DNA of 64,000 nt from Rhizobium sp. ACO-34A (GCA_002600635.1 CP021371.1:933001-997000), one strand, 5' to 3'; shown: positions 54,191 through 63,834, numbered from the stretch's first letter. Notes: generated by a model not told the origin, from the letters alone. Translations and numbers: made by a program.

Positions 54191-55687
54191 ATGTATGAGA
54201 TCGGTCATTTCATCGGCGGCAAGCATGTCCCCGGCACCAGCGGACGCACGTCGCCCGTCTACAACCCGGCAACCGGCGAGATCCAGGGGCAGGTAGCGCT
54301 TGCGACCGATGCCGAGCTCGATGCCGCCGTGCAGAACGCCAAGGCCGCGCAGCCCGGCTGGGCCGCGACCAATCCGCAGCGCCGCGCCCGCGTGTTCATG
54401 AAGTTCGTGGAACTCCTGAACAAGAACATGAATGAACTGGCCGAGCTGCTCTCCAAGGAGCATGGCAAGACGGTCGAGGATTCCAAGGGTGACATCATTC
54501 GCGGTCTTGAAGTCTGCGAATTCGTCATCGGCATTCCGCACCTTTCCAAGAGCGAATTCACCGAAGGCGCCGGCCCGAACATCGACATGTATTCGATCCG
54601 CCAGCCGGTCGGCATCGGCGCGGGCATCACTCCGTTCAACTTCCCGGGCATGATCCCGATGTGGATGTTCGCGCCCGCAATCGCCTGCGGCAACGCCTTT
54701 ATCCTGAAGCCTTCCGAGCGCGATCCGTCCGTTCCGATCCGCCTTGCCGAACTGATGATCGAAGCCGGTCTGCCCGCCGGTATCCTGAACGTCGTCAACG
54801 GTGACAAGGGTGCAGTCGATGCGATCCTCACCCATCCGGAAATCGGCGCCGTCTCCTTCGTCGGCTCCACCCCGATCGCTCGCTACGTCTATGGCACCGC
54901 TGCCATGAACGGCAAGCGCGCCCAGTGCTTCGGCGGCGCCAAGAACCACATGATCATCATGCCGGATGCCGATCTGGACCAGGCCGCAAACGCCCTGATG
55001 GGCGCTGGCTACGGCTCCGCCGGCGAGCGCTGCATGGCGATCTCGGTTGCCGTTCCGGTCGGCGAGGAAACCGCCAACCGCCTGATCGAAAAGCTGACGC
55101 CGATGGTGGAAGCGCTTCGCATCGGCCCCTACACCGATGAGAAGGCCGATCTTGGCCCGGTCGTCACCAAGGAAGCCCAGGCCCGTATCAAGTCGCTGAT
55201 CGACAGCGGTGTCGCCCAGGGCGCCGACCTCATCGTCGACGGCCGCGATTTCAAGCTTCAGGGCTATGAGAACGGCTATTTCGTCGGCGGTTGCCTGTTC
55301 GACAACGTTACCCCGGACATGGACATCTACAAGACGGAAATCTTCGGACCGGTTCTCTCGGTCGTTCGCGCCAAGAACTACGAGGATGCGCTCGCCCTTC
55401 CGATGAAGCATGAATACGGCAATGGCGTCGCGATCTACACCCGCGACGGCGATGCGGCCCGCGACTTCGCTTCCCGCATCAATATCGGCATGGTCGGCGT
55501 CAACGTTCCGATCCCGGTTCCGCTTGCCTACCACTCCTTCGGCGGCTGGAAGTCCTCTTCCTTCGGCGATCTCAACCAGCACGGCACGGACTCGATCAAG
55601 TTCTGGACCCGCACCAAGACGGTCACCAGCCGTTGGCCGTCGGGCATCAAGGATGGCGCCGAGTTCGTCATGCCGACGATGAAGTGA
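54191..55687 (+). CDS. mmsA: Methylmalonate-semialdehyde dehydrogenase (acylating)
   Basis: A 498-residue CoA-acylating aldehyde dehydrogenase. It converts methylmalonate semialdehyde to propionyl-CoA in valine degradation, or malonate semialdehyde to acetyl-CoA in inositol degradation. Signatures: ITPFNFPGMIPMWMFAPAIA near 148, FVGSTPIARYVY near 221 and GSAGERCMAIS with the catalytic Cys near 280. The C-terminal YHSFGGWKSSSFGDLNQHG is typical of MmsA. AGGAGG stands before the ATG. A decayed copy of its last ~16 codons lies just downstream at about 55750-55796. Confidence 0.95.
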   Translation: MYEIGHFIGGKHVPGTSGRTSPVYNPATGEIQGQVALATDAELDAAVQNAKAAQPGWAATNPQRRARVFMKFVELLNKNMNELAELLSKEHGKTVEDSKGDIIRGLEVCEFVIGIPHLSKSEFTEGAGPNIDMYSIRQPVGIGAGITPFNFPGMIPMWMFAPAIACGNAFILKPSERDPSVPIRLAELMIEAGLPAGILNVVNGDKGAVDAILTHPEIGAVSFVGSTPIARYVYGTAAMNGKRAQCFGGAKNHMIIMPDADLDQAANALMGAGYGSAGERCMAISVAVPVGEETANRLIEKLTPMVEALRIGPYTDEKADLGPVVTKEAQARIKSLIDSGVAQGADLIVDGRDFKLQGYENGYFVGGCLFDNVTPDMDIYKTEIFGPVLSVVRAKNYEDALALPMKHEYGNGVAIYTRDGDAARDFASRINIGMVGVNVPIPVPLAYHSFGGWKSSSFGDLNQHGTDSIKFWTRTKTVTSRWPSGIKDGAEFVMPTMK

Positions 55688-55749
55688 TGCCCTCCGGCGC
55701 TTCCGTCTTGCGCGTCCTCGCGACACTGCGTTTGCTGCGGTCGCGCGGG

Positions 55750-55796
55750 CGGGCATCAAGGACGGTGCTGAATTCGTCATGCTGCCGATGAAGCTA
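55750..55796 (+). repeat. Relic duplication of the mmsA 3' end
   Basis: These bases, read in phase, give AGIKDGAEFVMLPMKL, matching the last residues of mmsA (SGIKDGAEFVMPTMK) with few changes, about 60 bases past the real stop. Nothing else of the gene is present here. It looks like the tail of a duplicated mmsA, or a rearrangement scar. Confidence 0.75.
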
Positions 55797-55851
55797 TGCT
55801 CTTGATTTCTCCACCAGTGAGAGGCGCGCAAATACTTTGAAGAACTTTGAA

Positions 55852-55879
55852 AACGGGTCTCGAACGAGGCCCGTTTTTT
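55852..55879 (+). terminator. Intrinsic terminator downstream of mmsA
   Basis: aacgggtct (55852-55860) pairs with aggcccgtt (55867-55875) with one G-U pair, followed by TTTTT. Confidence 0.82.
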
Positions 55880-55962
55880 CGTTGCGCACAACTTGCGACA
55901 AGGCTGTGGTCGTGGCAGGTCTATCTGCGGATGCGGTCGGGGGCCGAATCTGTAGAGCAGAC

Positions 55963-57054
55963 ATGGCAAGTGGGGCGAAAATGGCAGCAGCAGGGTTAAT
56001 TCCGGCGTCGGCGGTAACGCGCGGCGAGTTTCGCGGGCGCGCCGGCGAGTATTTCGGCATCTGGATCGTCAACATCCTGCTGACGATCGTCACCGTCGGC
56101 ATCTATTCCGCCTGGGCCAAGGTGCGGCGCAACCGTTATTTCTACGGCAATACCTTCGTCGATGGTCACTCCTTCGACTATCATGCCCGCGGCAAGCAGA
56201 TCTTCATCGGCCGCTTGATCGTCTTTGCCTATCTGATCGTCTACAACATCGTTCTGATGTTCATGCCGCTGGCCGGCGCGGTACTGGCGGTCGGCATGCT
56301 GCTCCTATTGCCGTGGATCGTCTCGCGCAGCCTGCGCTTCAATGCGCGCGTGACCAGCTATCGCAATATCCGTTTCGATTTCCTCGGCAAAACCTGGGGC
56401 GCTTTCGTCGCGATCATCCTCGGCGGCCTCGTCTCGATCATATCGCTCGGCATTCTGGCGCCTTTCGCCAGCCGTTGGCTCTACCGCTATGTTTTCAACA
56501 ACCTGCGTTACGGCGATCGTGCCTTTGCGACGGATCCCCGTATCGGCAAGCTCTATGGCGTCTGGTGGGTCTCAGCGCTGATTTCGCTTGTGGGCTTCGT
56601 CATCGCGGCGGGACTGGGCTTCCTGTTCTATGCTGCAAGCGCGTCCAACATGGATTTCCTCACCGAGGAGGAGCGGACCATCCAGATTGTGGGCGCCATC
56701 TATGGAACGGTGGTTCCGCTGCTGGTGCTTTATGCCGTCGCTGCCATTTTCTATCGGGTTGGCGTGCGCAATGTCGTCATGCAGGCGACATTGCTTGACG
56801 GACGTCACAGGCTTTACAGCGATCTGTCGCGGTTTCGTTATTTCTGGATCGTGGTCTCGAACCTTGTGGTGTCCGTCATGTCCTTCGGACTGATGCGCCC
56901 CTGGGCGGCGATCCGCGAGCGGCGCTACACGGTCGAACATTCCGGCATTGCCTTCGATGGCGATATCGGTGAAATCATTGCCTCCATCGAAGACACGGGC
57001 TCGGCGGTGACGGCCGAATATATCGATATGGAAGGCTTCGACTTTGGCTTCTGA
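55963..57054 (+). CDS. DUF898 (YjgN-family) membrane protein
   Basis: A 363-residue inner-membrane protein of the YjgN/DUF898 family. The typical opening is GEYFGIWIVNILLTIVTVGI then YSAWAKVRRNRYFYGNTFVD. A second, similar pass occurs in the C-terminal half (FWIVVSNLVVSVMSFGLMRP). About six to eight helices are predicted. The function of the family is unknown. I start at the ATG at 55963; the ATG at 55981 has a better GGGG. Its stop overlaps the M48 peptidase start by 11 bases. This DUF898-M48 pairing recurs in bacteria and suggests the two act together at the membrane. Confidence 0.87.
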   Translation: MASGAKMAAAGLIPASAVTRGEFRGRAGEYFGIWIVNILLTIVTVGIYSAWAKVRRNRYFYGNTFVDGHSFDYHARGKQIFIGRLIVFAYLIVYNIVLMFMPLAGAVLAVGMLLLLPWIVSRSLRFNARVTSYRNIRFDFLGKTWGAFVAIILGGLVSIISLGILAPFASRWLYRYVFNNLRYGDRAFATDPRIGKLYGVWWVSALISLVGFVIAAGLGFLFYAASASNMDFLTEEERTIQIVGAIYGTVVPLLVLYAVAAIFYRVGVRNVVMQATLLDGRHRLYSDLSRFRYFWIVVSNLVVSVMSFGLMRPWAAIRERRYTVEHSGIAFDGDIGEIIASIEDTGSAVTAEYIDMEGFDFGF

Positions 57055-58120
57055 CGCGACGAGCAGCGAGGCGCGGATCATCGCCCGGGGACACTGGCAT
57101 CCGCCACGTTCCAGCAAGGCGCAGGCGGCGACGCTTCTCGCCAGCGATACCACTCTTCTTGTCCGCATAGACGGCGAGGCGGGCGATCCCGCCGCGTTCA
57201 ACGACGCTCGCCGGGTGACGATCTCCGATCGTGTCGGCAATATTCCCCGCCGTATCGGTTTCGTCGACGGATCGACTTTCGAGACCGCTGACAACGACGC
57301 CATCGATGGATGGCTGAGGAAAACCCGCTCCCGGCACCATGGTTTCGTCCATGAACTGGAGAGATTCCATCCCCGGCTGATCGCCTTCGCCCTCGGGGTC
57401 TTCCTGCTGGGAGGTCTCGTCTATCGTTTCGCCCTGCCGGCGCTGGTCGAAGTCGCTGTTGCCGTCACGCCGCCTGTGGTTCCGAAGCTGATGTCTTCAG
57501 GAACGCTCGCCTCGCTCGATCAGGCCGTGTTTTCGAAGAGCGAACTGCCCGAAGCGCAGCAAGATGAACTGACGGCAAAGTTCGAGGCGCTGGCCGAGCA
57601 TTCGGCGCGGGGCAGCGAGGGTTACAATCTCAATTTCCGAAAAGGTGGCGTTATCGGCCCGAACGCATTCGCATTGCCGGATGGCACGCTGGTGATCACC
57701 GACGAACTGATCGACCTTGCGGCTGGCGACAGCGAAATGATTCTCGGCGTTCTGGCACACGAGATCGGCCATGTGGAGAAGACCCATTCACTGCGCCAGC
57801 TTTATCGCGCGGCCGGTACGGCAGGTCTCATCATGCTGATTGCCGGCGATATCGGTTCCGCCGGCGAGGATATCCTGACCAATGGCGCAGCGCTGGTGTC
57901 ATTATCCTATTCCCGCTCCGCCGAGAGCGAGGCGGACCATGTTTCCGTCGAGCTGATGTCCAGGGCCGGTCATGATCCGGCGGCAATCGGACGCTTCTTC
58001 GAGCTGATCGAGAAAAAACTCGGCGACAGCGGAGAGACCTCCATTCTGGCCACCCATCCCGGCACGCCCGAGCGCCGGCAGCAGATCGAGGAATGGACGA
58101 AAACCCTTGGTCAGCACTAG
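57044..58120 (+). CDS. M48-family zinc metallopeptidase, membrane-anchored
   Basis: A 358-residue M48 (HtpX/Oma1-like) peptidase. A cytoplasmic N-terminal region (about 1-110) and one helix (LIAFALGVFLLGGLVYRFAL, about 111-130) precede the catalytic domain. Zinc ligands are HEIGH in VLAHEIGHVEKTHS near 238 and the downstream Glu in SAESEADHVS near 297. A C-terminal THPGTPERRQQIE is also typical. It starts at a TTG inside the end of the DUF898 gene, so the two are translationally coupled. The enzyme probably degrades misfolded membrane or periplasmic proteins; its substrate is unknown. Confidence 0.9.
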   Translation: MASDATSSEARIIARGHWHPPRSSKAQAATLLASDTTLLVRIDGEAGDPAAFNDARRVTISDRVGNIPRRIGFVDGSTFETADNDAIDGWLRKTRSRHHGFVHELERFHPRLIAFALGVFLLGGLVYRFALPALVEVAVAVTPPVVPKLMSSGTLASLDQAVFSKSELPEAQQDELTAKFEALAEHSARGSEGYNLNFRKGGVIGPNAFALPDGTLVITDELIDLAAGDSEMILGVLAHEIGHVEKTHSLRQLYRAAGTAGLIMLIAGDIGSAGEDILTNGAALVSLSYSRSAESEADHVSVELMSRAGHDPAAIGRFFELIEKKLGDSGETSILATHPGTPERRQQIEEWTKTLGQH

Positions 58121-58390
58121 CCTGCGCCACGTATGACACTACCGGAATGGGGGCTGCGGGCGACCGGCGATGGCCGGCTTCACGCCGCCATGTCGGTATT
58201 GTCGAAGTCGGGAATATTAGAAATCAAAGCGCTTTTATACTTTGGTTTAACCACTTTCCCCCAGTCTCGGACTGAGGCCCGTCGAGCCGATTGTCCGACG
58301 AAAGCATGATGCTCCGGCCGAAATCCCTGCCCCGAAATACCCAGGTGGTCGCCGTTCGTGCGGACCCCTTTCCGTGAAAGTCATGCCATT

Positions 58391-60211
58391 ATGTTGAGCC
58401 GTTTTTCGATCAAGACGAAGATCGTCTTGATGATCCTGTTGCTGGGCGTCATCTCCCTGACAGGGATGTCCGTCCTCGCGTCCCGCTTTGCCAGTGTCAA
58501 CGCCAGCTATTCCGGCTTTGTCCAGAAGGAGGCCCAGGCTGCAATTCTTGCGGCCCGTTCGGCAGCAGGCTTCTGGACCACCGTCACTGCCGTTTCCCGC
58601 ATGGCGGCGCTCGACGCCCACTCGTCTGAATTCGAAGCCATGCGCAAGAGCTACACGACCAATTATGCAGGCGCCGTCGAACGCATGACGACGCTGGCGC
58701 AGCTTGTGCCCTCGCGCAAGCCGGCATCGGACGATATCCTGGCCACGATGAGCCAGTTCAAGACGATCTTCGACGAGATCCTTGCGCTCAAGCTGGAAGG
58801 CAAGACGGACGAAGCCTTGGCGGCTGCCAAGCGGATGGACGCACTCTTCGGCGACATCTCTGCAAAGGCCGGCGCCAACAACCAGGCCATGGCGGAAATG
58901 ATCACCGCTGGCGGCATCGCACTGTCGGAAGAAACCAGCAGCAGCATCACGATGACGATGACAGCGCTGGCAATCAGTGTCCTTGCGATCGTCGGCCTCG
59001 CCTTCTTTGTTGCCACCAGGGGCATTACGGGCCCGATGGAAGTGCTGCGTTCCCGCATGGCTTCGCTTGCCGCCGGCAACACCTCTGCCTCGATCGACGG
59101 CGTGGACCGCGGCGACGAAATCGGCGCCATGGCAAAGGCGGTCGAGGTCTTCAGGGACAACGCCCTCGAACGTGTTCGTCTGGAAGATGCCGCCGAAGCA
59201 ACCCGCAGCCGCAGCGATGCGGAACGCGCCGCAAACGAAGCCCAGAAGCTGAAAGAACAGGCCGACCTGCAGCACGCCATGCAGTCTCTCGCTGGCGGCC
59301 TGAGTGCTCTTGCCGATGGTGACCTGTCGCACCGGCTCAATACGCCGTTCGTGAGCCATCTCGACAGCCTGCGCATCAACTTCAACAATTCCGTGCAGAA
59401 GCTGCATGATGCCATGCGCGTCGTCGGCGACAACGCTGGCGCTATCAATGCCGGTGCGAGCGAAATCCGCTCGTCGAGCGACGACCTCGCCCGCCGCACC
59501 GAGCAGCAGGCGGCAGCCGTCGAGGAAACCGCCGCCGCGCTGGAGGAAATCACCACGACCGTCCGCGATGCCGCAAAGCGCGCCGACGAAGCCCGCCGGC
59601 TGGTCATCGCCACCGGCGAGGATGCCAAGGGATCGGGCGCCGTGGTCAATGCTGCCGTGACCGCGATGCATGAAATCGAGAAGTCCTCGGTGGAAATCTC
59701 GAACATCATCGGCGTGATCGACGACATCGCCTTCCAGACCAACCTTCTGGCGCTGAACGCCGGTGTCGAAGCGGCCCGTGCCGGGGAAGCCGGCAAGGGC
59801 TTCGCGGTTGTCGCACAGGAAGTGCGCGAGCTTGCCCAGCGTTCCGCGAATGCCGCCAAGGAAATCAAGGCGCTCATCACCACCTCGAGCTCGCAGGTCG
59901 AAAGCGGCGTGACCCTCGTTGGCAATACCGGGCGCGCGCTGGAATCGATCGTGTCCCAGGTCCAGCACATTTCCGACCACGTACAGGCGATCGCCGAGGC
60001 CTATCGCGAGCAGTCGCTCGGCCTGCAGGAGATCAACAACGCGGTCAACAGCATGGACCAGAACACCCAGCAGAACGCAGCCATGGTCGAGGAGTCGACC
60101 GCGACCGCTCACAGCCTGGCGCACGAAGCCTCCGGTCTTGCCGGCCTGCTGGCGCAGTTCCGCCTCGTGGGCGAGGCTCCGGCCTATGTCTCTCAGGCAA
60201 GGGCAGCCTGA
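58391..60211 (+). CDS. Methyl-accepting chemotaxis protein, transmembrane
   Basis: A 606-residue classical chemoreceptor. TM1 is about residues 11-33 ([20 protein letters not shown]), a periplasmic helical ligand-binding region runs to ~190, and TM2 is near 196-216 ([18 protein letters not shown]). HAMP follows ([20 protein letters not shown]). A second HAMP-like linker ([20 protein letters not shown]) precedes the signalling domain (about 340-590). The conserved tip is [20 protein letters not shown] and [20 protein letters not shown]. No C-terminal pentapeptide for CheR is seen. The linker resembles that of the truncated receptor at bases 1-849. The ligand is unknown. Confidence 0.93.
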   Translation: MLSRFSIKTKIVLMILLLGVISLTGMSVLASRFASVNASYSGFVQKEAQAAILAARSAAGFWTTVTAVSRMAALDAHSSEFEAMRKSYTTNYAGAVERMTTLAQLVPSRKPASDDILATMSQFKTIFDEILALKLEGKTDEALAAAKRMDALFGDISAKAGANNQAMAEMITAGGIALSEETSSSITMTMTALAISVLAIVGLAFFVATRGITGPMEVLRSRMASLAAGNTSASIDGVDRGDEIGAMAKAVEVFRDNALERVRLEDAAEATRSRSDAERAANEAQKLKEQADLQHAMQSLAGGLSALADGDLSHRLNTPFVSHLDSLRINFNNSVQKLHDAMRVVGDNAGAINAGASEIRSSSDDLARRTEQQAAAVEETAAALEEITTTVRDAAKRADEARRLVIATGEDAKGSGAVVNAAVTAMHEIEKSSVEISNIIGVIDDIAFQTNLLALNAGVEAARAGEAGKGFAVVAQEVRELAQRSANAAKEIKALITTSSSQVESGVTLVGNTGRALESIVSQVQHISDHVQAIAEAYREQSLGLQEINNAVNSMDQNTQQNAAMVEESTATAHSLAHEASGLAGLLAQFRLVGEAPAYVSQARAA

Positions 60212-60238
60212 GCGGATCGGCTGACGGATGACAATGAG

Positions 60239-60269
60239 AAAGGGCGGCAGAAATGCCGCCCTTTCTTTT
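60239..60269. terminator. Bidirectional terminator between the chemoreceptor and fbpA
   Basis: A perfect 11-bp stem (aaagggcggca at 60239-60249, tgccgcccttt at 60254-60264) with a four-base loop is followed by ctttt on the plus strand. It lies between two convergent genes and can serve the chemoreceptor and, more weakly, fbpA. Confidence 0.88.
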
Positions 60270-60295
60270 GATGGTGAATAGCGGCCGCGCGCTGT

Positions 60296-61339
60296 TTACT
60301 GCGTCGGGCCGTCGTTGAAGCCGACCTTGTCGACCAGTTCGGAAGCCTGCTTGCGGTTTGCGGCGATGTCGGTCAGCGGCAGCGGATCGGGCTTGATCGG
60401 GCCGAAGGAGGCGACGACCTCGGAGACCTTCGCGCCCGGCAGAACCGGATATTCGAAGACCTGCTCCGAATAGATTTCCTGTGCCTTGCCGGAGGACAGG
60501 AATTCCATCAGCTTGATGGCATTGTCCTTGTTGGGCGCGTTCTTGGCCAGCGCCATGCCGGAAATGTTGACATGGGTGCCCCGGTCGGCGGCATTCGGGA
60601 ACAGCACCTTGATGGCTGCCGCCCATTCCTTTTCTTCCGGGTCCTTGTCGTTGGTCAGCATCAGGCCGACGTAATAGGTGTTGCCCAGCGCGATATCGCA
60701 TTCGCCGGACATGATCGACTTGGCCTGGCTACGGTCGTTGCCGTCGGGCTTGCGGACGAGGTTGTTCTTCAGGCCCGTCAGCCACTTTTCCGTATATTCC
60801 GCGCCGTGGTGGGCGATCATCGAGGCGAACAGGCCGATGTTGTAGGAGTGCTGGCCGTCGCGTATGCAGATGCGGTTCTTCCACTTCGGATCGGACAGTT
60901 CCTCGTAGGTGATTGCCGTTTCCGGAACGCGCTCCTTCGAGGCATAGACCACGCGGCCGCGGGTGGTCAGGCCGAACCAGTCGCCTGCCGGATCGCGATA
61001 CTGTTCCGGAATGTCCTTGTTGATGATGTCGTTCTGCACCGGCTGGGTGACGCCGCCATCCTTGGCTTCGATCAGGCGGCCGATATCGACGGTCAGGATG
61101 ACGTCCGCGGGAGAGTTGGCGCCCTCGGCGGCGATACGCTCGACCAGTCCCTTGTCGAGAAAGAGGACATTGGTTTCGATGCCGGTTTCCTTGGTGAATT
61201 CGTCGAGCAGCGGCTGGATCAGCTCCGGCTGGCGATAGGAGTAGATATTGACTTCGCCGTCAGCAAGCGCGGAACCCGCCATGGCGCCGAAGGACACCGT
61301 GGCAAGAAGCGCCACGCGCATTGTTTTCGCCGAAAGCAT
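60296..61339 (-). CDS. fbpA: Ferric iron ABC transporter, periplasmic binding protein
   Basis: A 347-residue binding protein of the FbpA/AfuA/FutA ferric-iron group. A signal peptide (residues 1-26, cut after SALA) precedes VNIYSYRQPELIQPLLDEF and TKETGIETNVLFLDKGLVER. The iron-binding tyrosine pair lies in GNTYYVGLM near 222. An early Tyr in IYSYR and Arg/Tyr residues may add ligands. The ATG at 61339 has a perfect AAAGGAGGT. It is divergent from rirA across an IRO box, so it is probably repressed when iron is sufficient. The likely permease is 27 kb away (32018-33697); no ATPase gene is in the window. Confidence 0.93.
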   Translation of the reverse strand: MLSAKTMRVALLATVSFGAMAGSALADGEVNIYSYRQPELIQPLLDEFTKETGIETNVLFLDKGLVERIAAEGANSPADVILTVDIGRLIEAKDGGVTQPVQNDIINKDIPEQYRDPAGDWFGLTTRGRVVYASKERVPETAITYEELSDPKWKNRICIRDGQHSYNIGLFASMIAHHGAEYTEKWLTGLKNNLVRKPDGNDRSQAKSIMSGECDIALGNTYYVGLMLTNDKDPEEKEWAAAIKVLFPNAADRGTHVNISGMALAKNAPNKDNAIKLMEFLSSGKAQEIYSEQVFEYPVLPGAKVSEVVASFGPIKPDPLPLTDIAANRKQASELVDKVGFNDGPTQ

Positions 61340-61377
61340 GGAAACCTCCTTTGATACATCCCATATTAGATATTAGT

Positions 61378-61392
61378 TGACCGTTCTAATCA
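61378..61392. promoter_or_regulatory. IRO box (RirA operator)
   Basis: TGACCGTTCTAATCA fits the IRO motif TGA-N9-TCA recognised by RirA. It is 39 bases before the fbpA start codon and 133 before rirA. The surrounding ATTAGA/TCTAAT half-sites add dyad symmetry. RirA repression of fbpA is the expected outcome. Confidence 0.8.
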
Positions 61393-61467
61393 TGAATTGC
61401 GGAAAGCTGTCAATCGGACTAGGGTCCGTCCACGTTCAAGGGAATCCGGAAGTTGAGTATTTTGGAA

Positions 61468-61496
61468 TTGTTCAAAACTACAAAAGACGTTATACA
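61468..61496 (+). promoter_or_regulatory. Candidate sigma-70 promoter of rirA
   Basis: TTGTTC (61468-61473), a 17-base spacer and TATACA (61491-61496) precede the rirA ATG by 28 bases. The match is moderate. The AT-rich surroundings and the absence of other candidates support it. Confidence 0.45.
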
Positions 61497-61524
61497 AGGC
61501 TGAAAACGAGTCAGGGAGTCAGGC

Positions 61525-62001
61525 ATGCGTTTGACAAAACAGACAAATTACGCAGTTCGCATGCTCATGTACTGCGCTGCTAATAAAGAGCATTTGAGCC
61601 GGATCCCGGAAATCGCCAAGGCTTATGGCGTCTCCGAACTGTTCCTGTTCAAGATTCTTCAGCCACTGAACAAGGCCGGATTGGTGGAAACCGTCCGTGG
61701 CCGCAACGGTGGTGTGCGCCTTGGTCGTCCGGCCGACAAGATCACCCTGTTCGATGTGGTGAAGGTCACGGAAGACAGCTTCGCCATGGCGGAATGCTTC
61801 GAGGATGATGGTGACGTCGATTGTCCGCTGATCGACAGCTGCGGTTTGAACTCCGCGCTGCGCAAGGCGCTCGGCGCCTTCTTCGAAGTGCTCAGCCAGT
61901 ACACCATCGACGATCTGGTCAAGGCACGACCGCAGATCAATTTCCTGCTCGGCATCAATGATTTCGAGCCGAAAGCCGCTATTTCCGCCCCGGCTGCCTG
62001 A
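61525..62001 (+). CDS. rirA: Rhizobial iron regulator RirA (Rrf2 family)
   Basis: A 158-residue Rrf2-family repressor with an iron-sulfur cluster. The winged HTH is at about 1-65 (MRLTKQTNYAVRMLMYCAAN, LFKILQPLNKAGLVETVRGR). The cluster cysteines are C91, C100 and C106 in AECFEDDGDVDCPLIDSCGL. As I recall, characterised RirA has C91, C99 and C105, so here the first loop is one residue longer. RirA represses iron-uptake genes when iron is plentiful. The divergent fbpA with an IRO box is an expected target. The ATG has AGGGAG upstream. Identity is further supported by this gene pair, which matches S. meliloti. Confidence 0.95.
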   Translation: MRLTKQTNYAVRMLMYCAANKEHLSRIPEIAKAYGVSELFLFKILQPLNKAGLVETVRGRNGGVRLGRPADKITLFDVVKVTEDSFAMAECFEDDGDVDCPLIDSCGLNSALRKALGAFFEVLSQYTIDDLVKARPQINFLLGINDFEPKAAISAPAA

Positions 62002-62026
62002 TCGGCAATTCGCGGTTACCCTTTCG

Positions 62027-62059
62027 AACCCCGTTGCGCTAACAGGCCGGCGGGGTTTT
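62027..62059 (+). terminator. Probable terminator of rirA
   Basis: aaccccg (62027-62033) pairs with cggggtt (62051-62057), followed by ttc, 26 bases past the rirA stop. The loop is long (17 bases, with an inner gcgc/ggccgg region) and the T-run is short. Confidence 0.6.
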
Positions 62060-62232
62060 CGTTTGTCCTTCGACGATAGCCTCGATTGAACAGAAAAAGT
62101 CGCCGGATTCAGTCCGATCCCCTTGAGCGGCGCGGATCTTCAAAATACCTTTACGTAAACGGAAGCGATGGAGGTCGCTGCCGCGGGCGGCCGGTCATCC
62201 GGCCGTAGGGAGCTTTGGGAGGAGCGCCTTCA

Positions 62233-63834
62233 ATGTATGATTATGTCATCGCCGGCGGTGGGTCGGCGGGATCCGTTCTGGCATCGCGCCTGAGCGAAAA
62301 CCCGGACGTGAAAGTGTGTCTCATCGAAGCGGGAGGGCTTGGGCGGGATCTTCTGCTGCGGGTCCCTTCAGGGGCCGTCGCCATCGTGCCGGGACGGGTG
62401 AAAGGCCCGAACTGGTGCTTCGAGACGGAGCCGCAGCCGGGGTTGAACGGCAGGTGCGGCTTTCAGCCGCGGGGCAGGGGGCTCGGCGGATCGAGCCTGA
62501 TCAACGCCATGCTCTATGTCCGCGGCCACGCCTCGGATTATGACGGCTGGGCGGAGGCCGGTTGCTCCGGCTGGTCTTATGCCGATGTGCTGCCCTATTT
62601 CCTGAAATCGGAAAACAATATTCGCGGCGCAAATGCGCTGCATGGCGCAAGCGGCCCGCTTCAGGTGAGCGATCCCGATTGGGCAAGGCCGATCAACCGG
62701 GCTTTCATCGAGGCAGGGGAACTGCGCGGCTTCAGGACGAACGACGATTTCAACGGGCCGGATCAGGAAGGTTTCGGTCTCTATCAGGCAACCCAGTTCT
62801 GGCAGGGGCCGAAGAAGGGGGAGCGCTGTTCTGCTTCCGCTGCCTATCTGCACGACCATCTGGAGGAGCGGACAAACCTCACGATCATCCCCCATGCGCG
62901 GGCGACGCGAATCCTGATCGAGAACGGCCGGGCGGGCGGCGTCGTCTATCGGCAGGGACGGAAGGAGGCCAAGGTTTGGGCGGCGCGAGAGGTGCTCGTC
63001 TCAAGCGGAGCCCTGCAATCGCCGCAACTCCTGATGCTGTCGGGGATCGGGCCTGCGGATGAGCTGCGGCGGTTCGGCATTTCCGTGGTGGCGGATCGCC
63101 GGGAGGTCGGGGCTAACCTGCAGGATCATCTCGACTACACGCTCGTCTATCGTTCCGGTGATCCCGATATGATGGGCATCGGACTGACGGGCATGCGGGA
63201 CATGGTATGTGCTGCGGGTGAATGGCGGCGCGAGGGAACGGGCCTGCTGCGTTCGACCTTTGCGGAATCGGGAGCCTTCCTGAAAACCGACCCGAGCCTT
63301 GAGCGGCCTGATATCCAGCTGCATTTCGTCATCGCCATGGTCGACGATCATGCCCGCAGGCTGCACCTGGGCTACGGTTATTCCTGCCATGTCTGCCTGC
63401 TGCGGCCCCATTCGCGCGGGCGCGTAGGCCTCAAGAGTGCCGATCCTCTCGCCGCGCCGCTGATCGATCCCGCCTATCTCTCGGATAGCAGGGACATGGC
63501 CGGCATGATTGCCGGAACGAAGGTGACGCGGGAGGTGATGGAGGCCGCACCCCTCGATCGCTACCGCCGCCGCGAGCTCAATCCTGCCGGCAATACCGAC
63601 AGCGAAATCGCATCCGCGATCCGTGCCCGCGCCGACACCATCTATCATCCGGCCGGAACTTGCCGGATGGGGGCAGACGAAGATTCCGTCGTGGATCCGC
63701 AATTGCGGGTGCGCGGCGTCGAGGGACTGCGGGTGGTGGACGCTTCCATCATGCCGACCCTGATCGGTGGCAATACCAATGCGCCTGTCATCATGATGGC
63801 GGAGAAGATCGCGGCCTCCATTCTCGCGGCCTGA
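62233..63834 (+). CDS. GMC-family FAD oxidoreductase (choline/alcohol dehydrogenase-like)
   Basis: A 533-residue glucose-methanol-choline oxidoreductase. The FAD motif DYVIAGGGSAGSVLASRLSE is at 3-22. GMC signature 1, PRGRGLGGSSLINAMLYVRG, is near 80-99 and signature 2, SSGALQSPQLLMLSGIGP, near 256-273. The catalytic His is in YHPAGTCRMG near 473 and the Asn in GGNTNAPVIMMAEKIA near 515. Members oxidise primary alcohols such as choline or aliphatic alcohols; the substrate is not readable here. The ATG at 62233 is set by GGGAGGAG eight bases upstream. It is alone, not next to the betaine genes usual for choline dehydrogenase, so an alcohol dehydrogenase role is as likely. Confidence 0.9.
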   Translation: MYDYVIAGGGSAGSVLASRLSENPDVKVCLIEAGGLGRDLLLRVPSGAVAIVPGRVKGPNWCFETEPQPGLNGRCGFQPRGRGLGGSSLINAMLYVRGHASDYDGWAEAGCSGWSYADVLPYFLKSENNIRGANALHGASGPLQVSDPDWARPINRAFIEAGELRGFRTNDDFNGPDQEGFGLYQATQFWQGPKKGERCSASAAYLHDHLEERTNLTIIPHARATRILIENGRAGGVVYRQGRKEAKVWAAREVLVSSGALQSPQLLMLSGIGPADELRRFGISVVADRREVGANLQDHLDYTLVYRSGDPDMMGIGLTGMRDMVCAAGEWRREGTGLLRSTFAESGAFLKTDPSLERPDIQLHFVIAMVDDHARRLHLGYGYSCHVCLLRPHSRGRVGLKSADPLAAPLIDPAYLSDSRDMAGMIAGTKVTREVMEAAPLDRYRRRELNPAGNTDSEIASAIRARADTIYHPAGTCRMGADEDSVVDPQLRVRGVEGLRVVDASIMPTLIGGNTNAPVIMMAEKIAASILAA

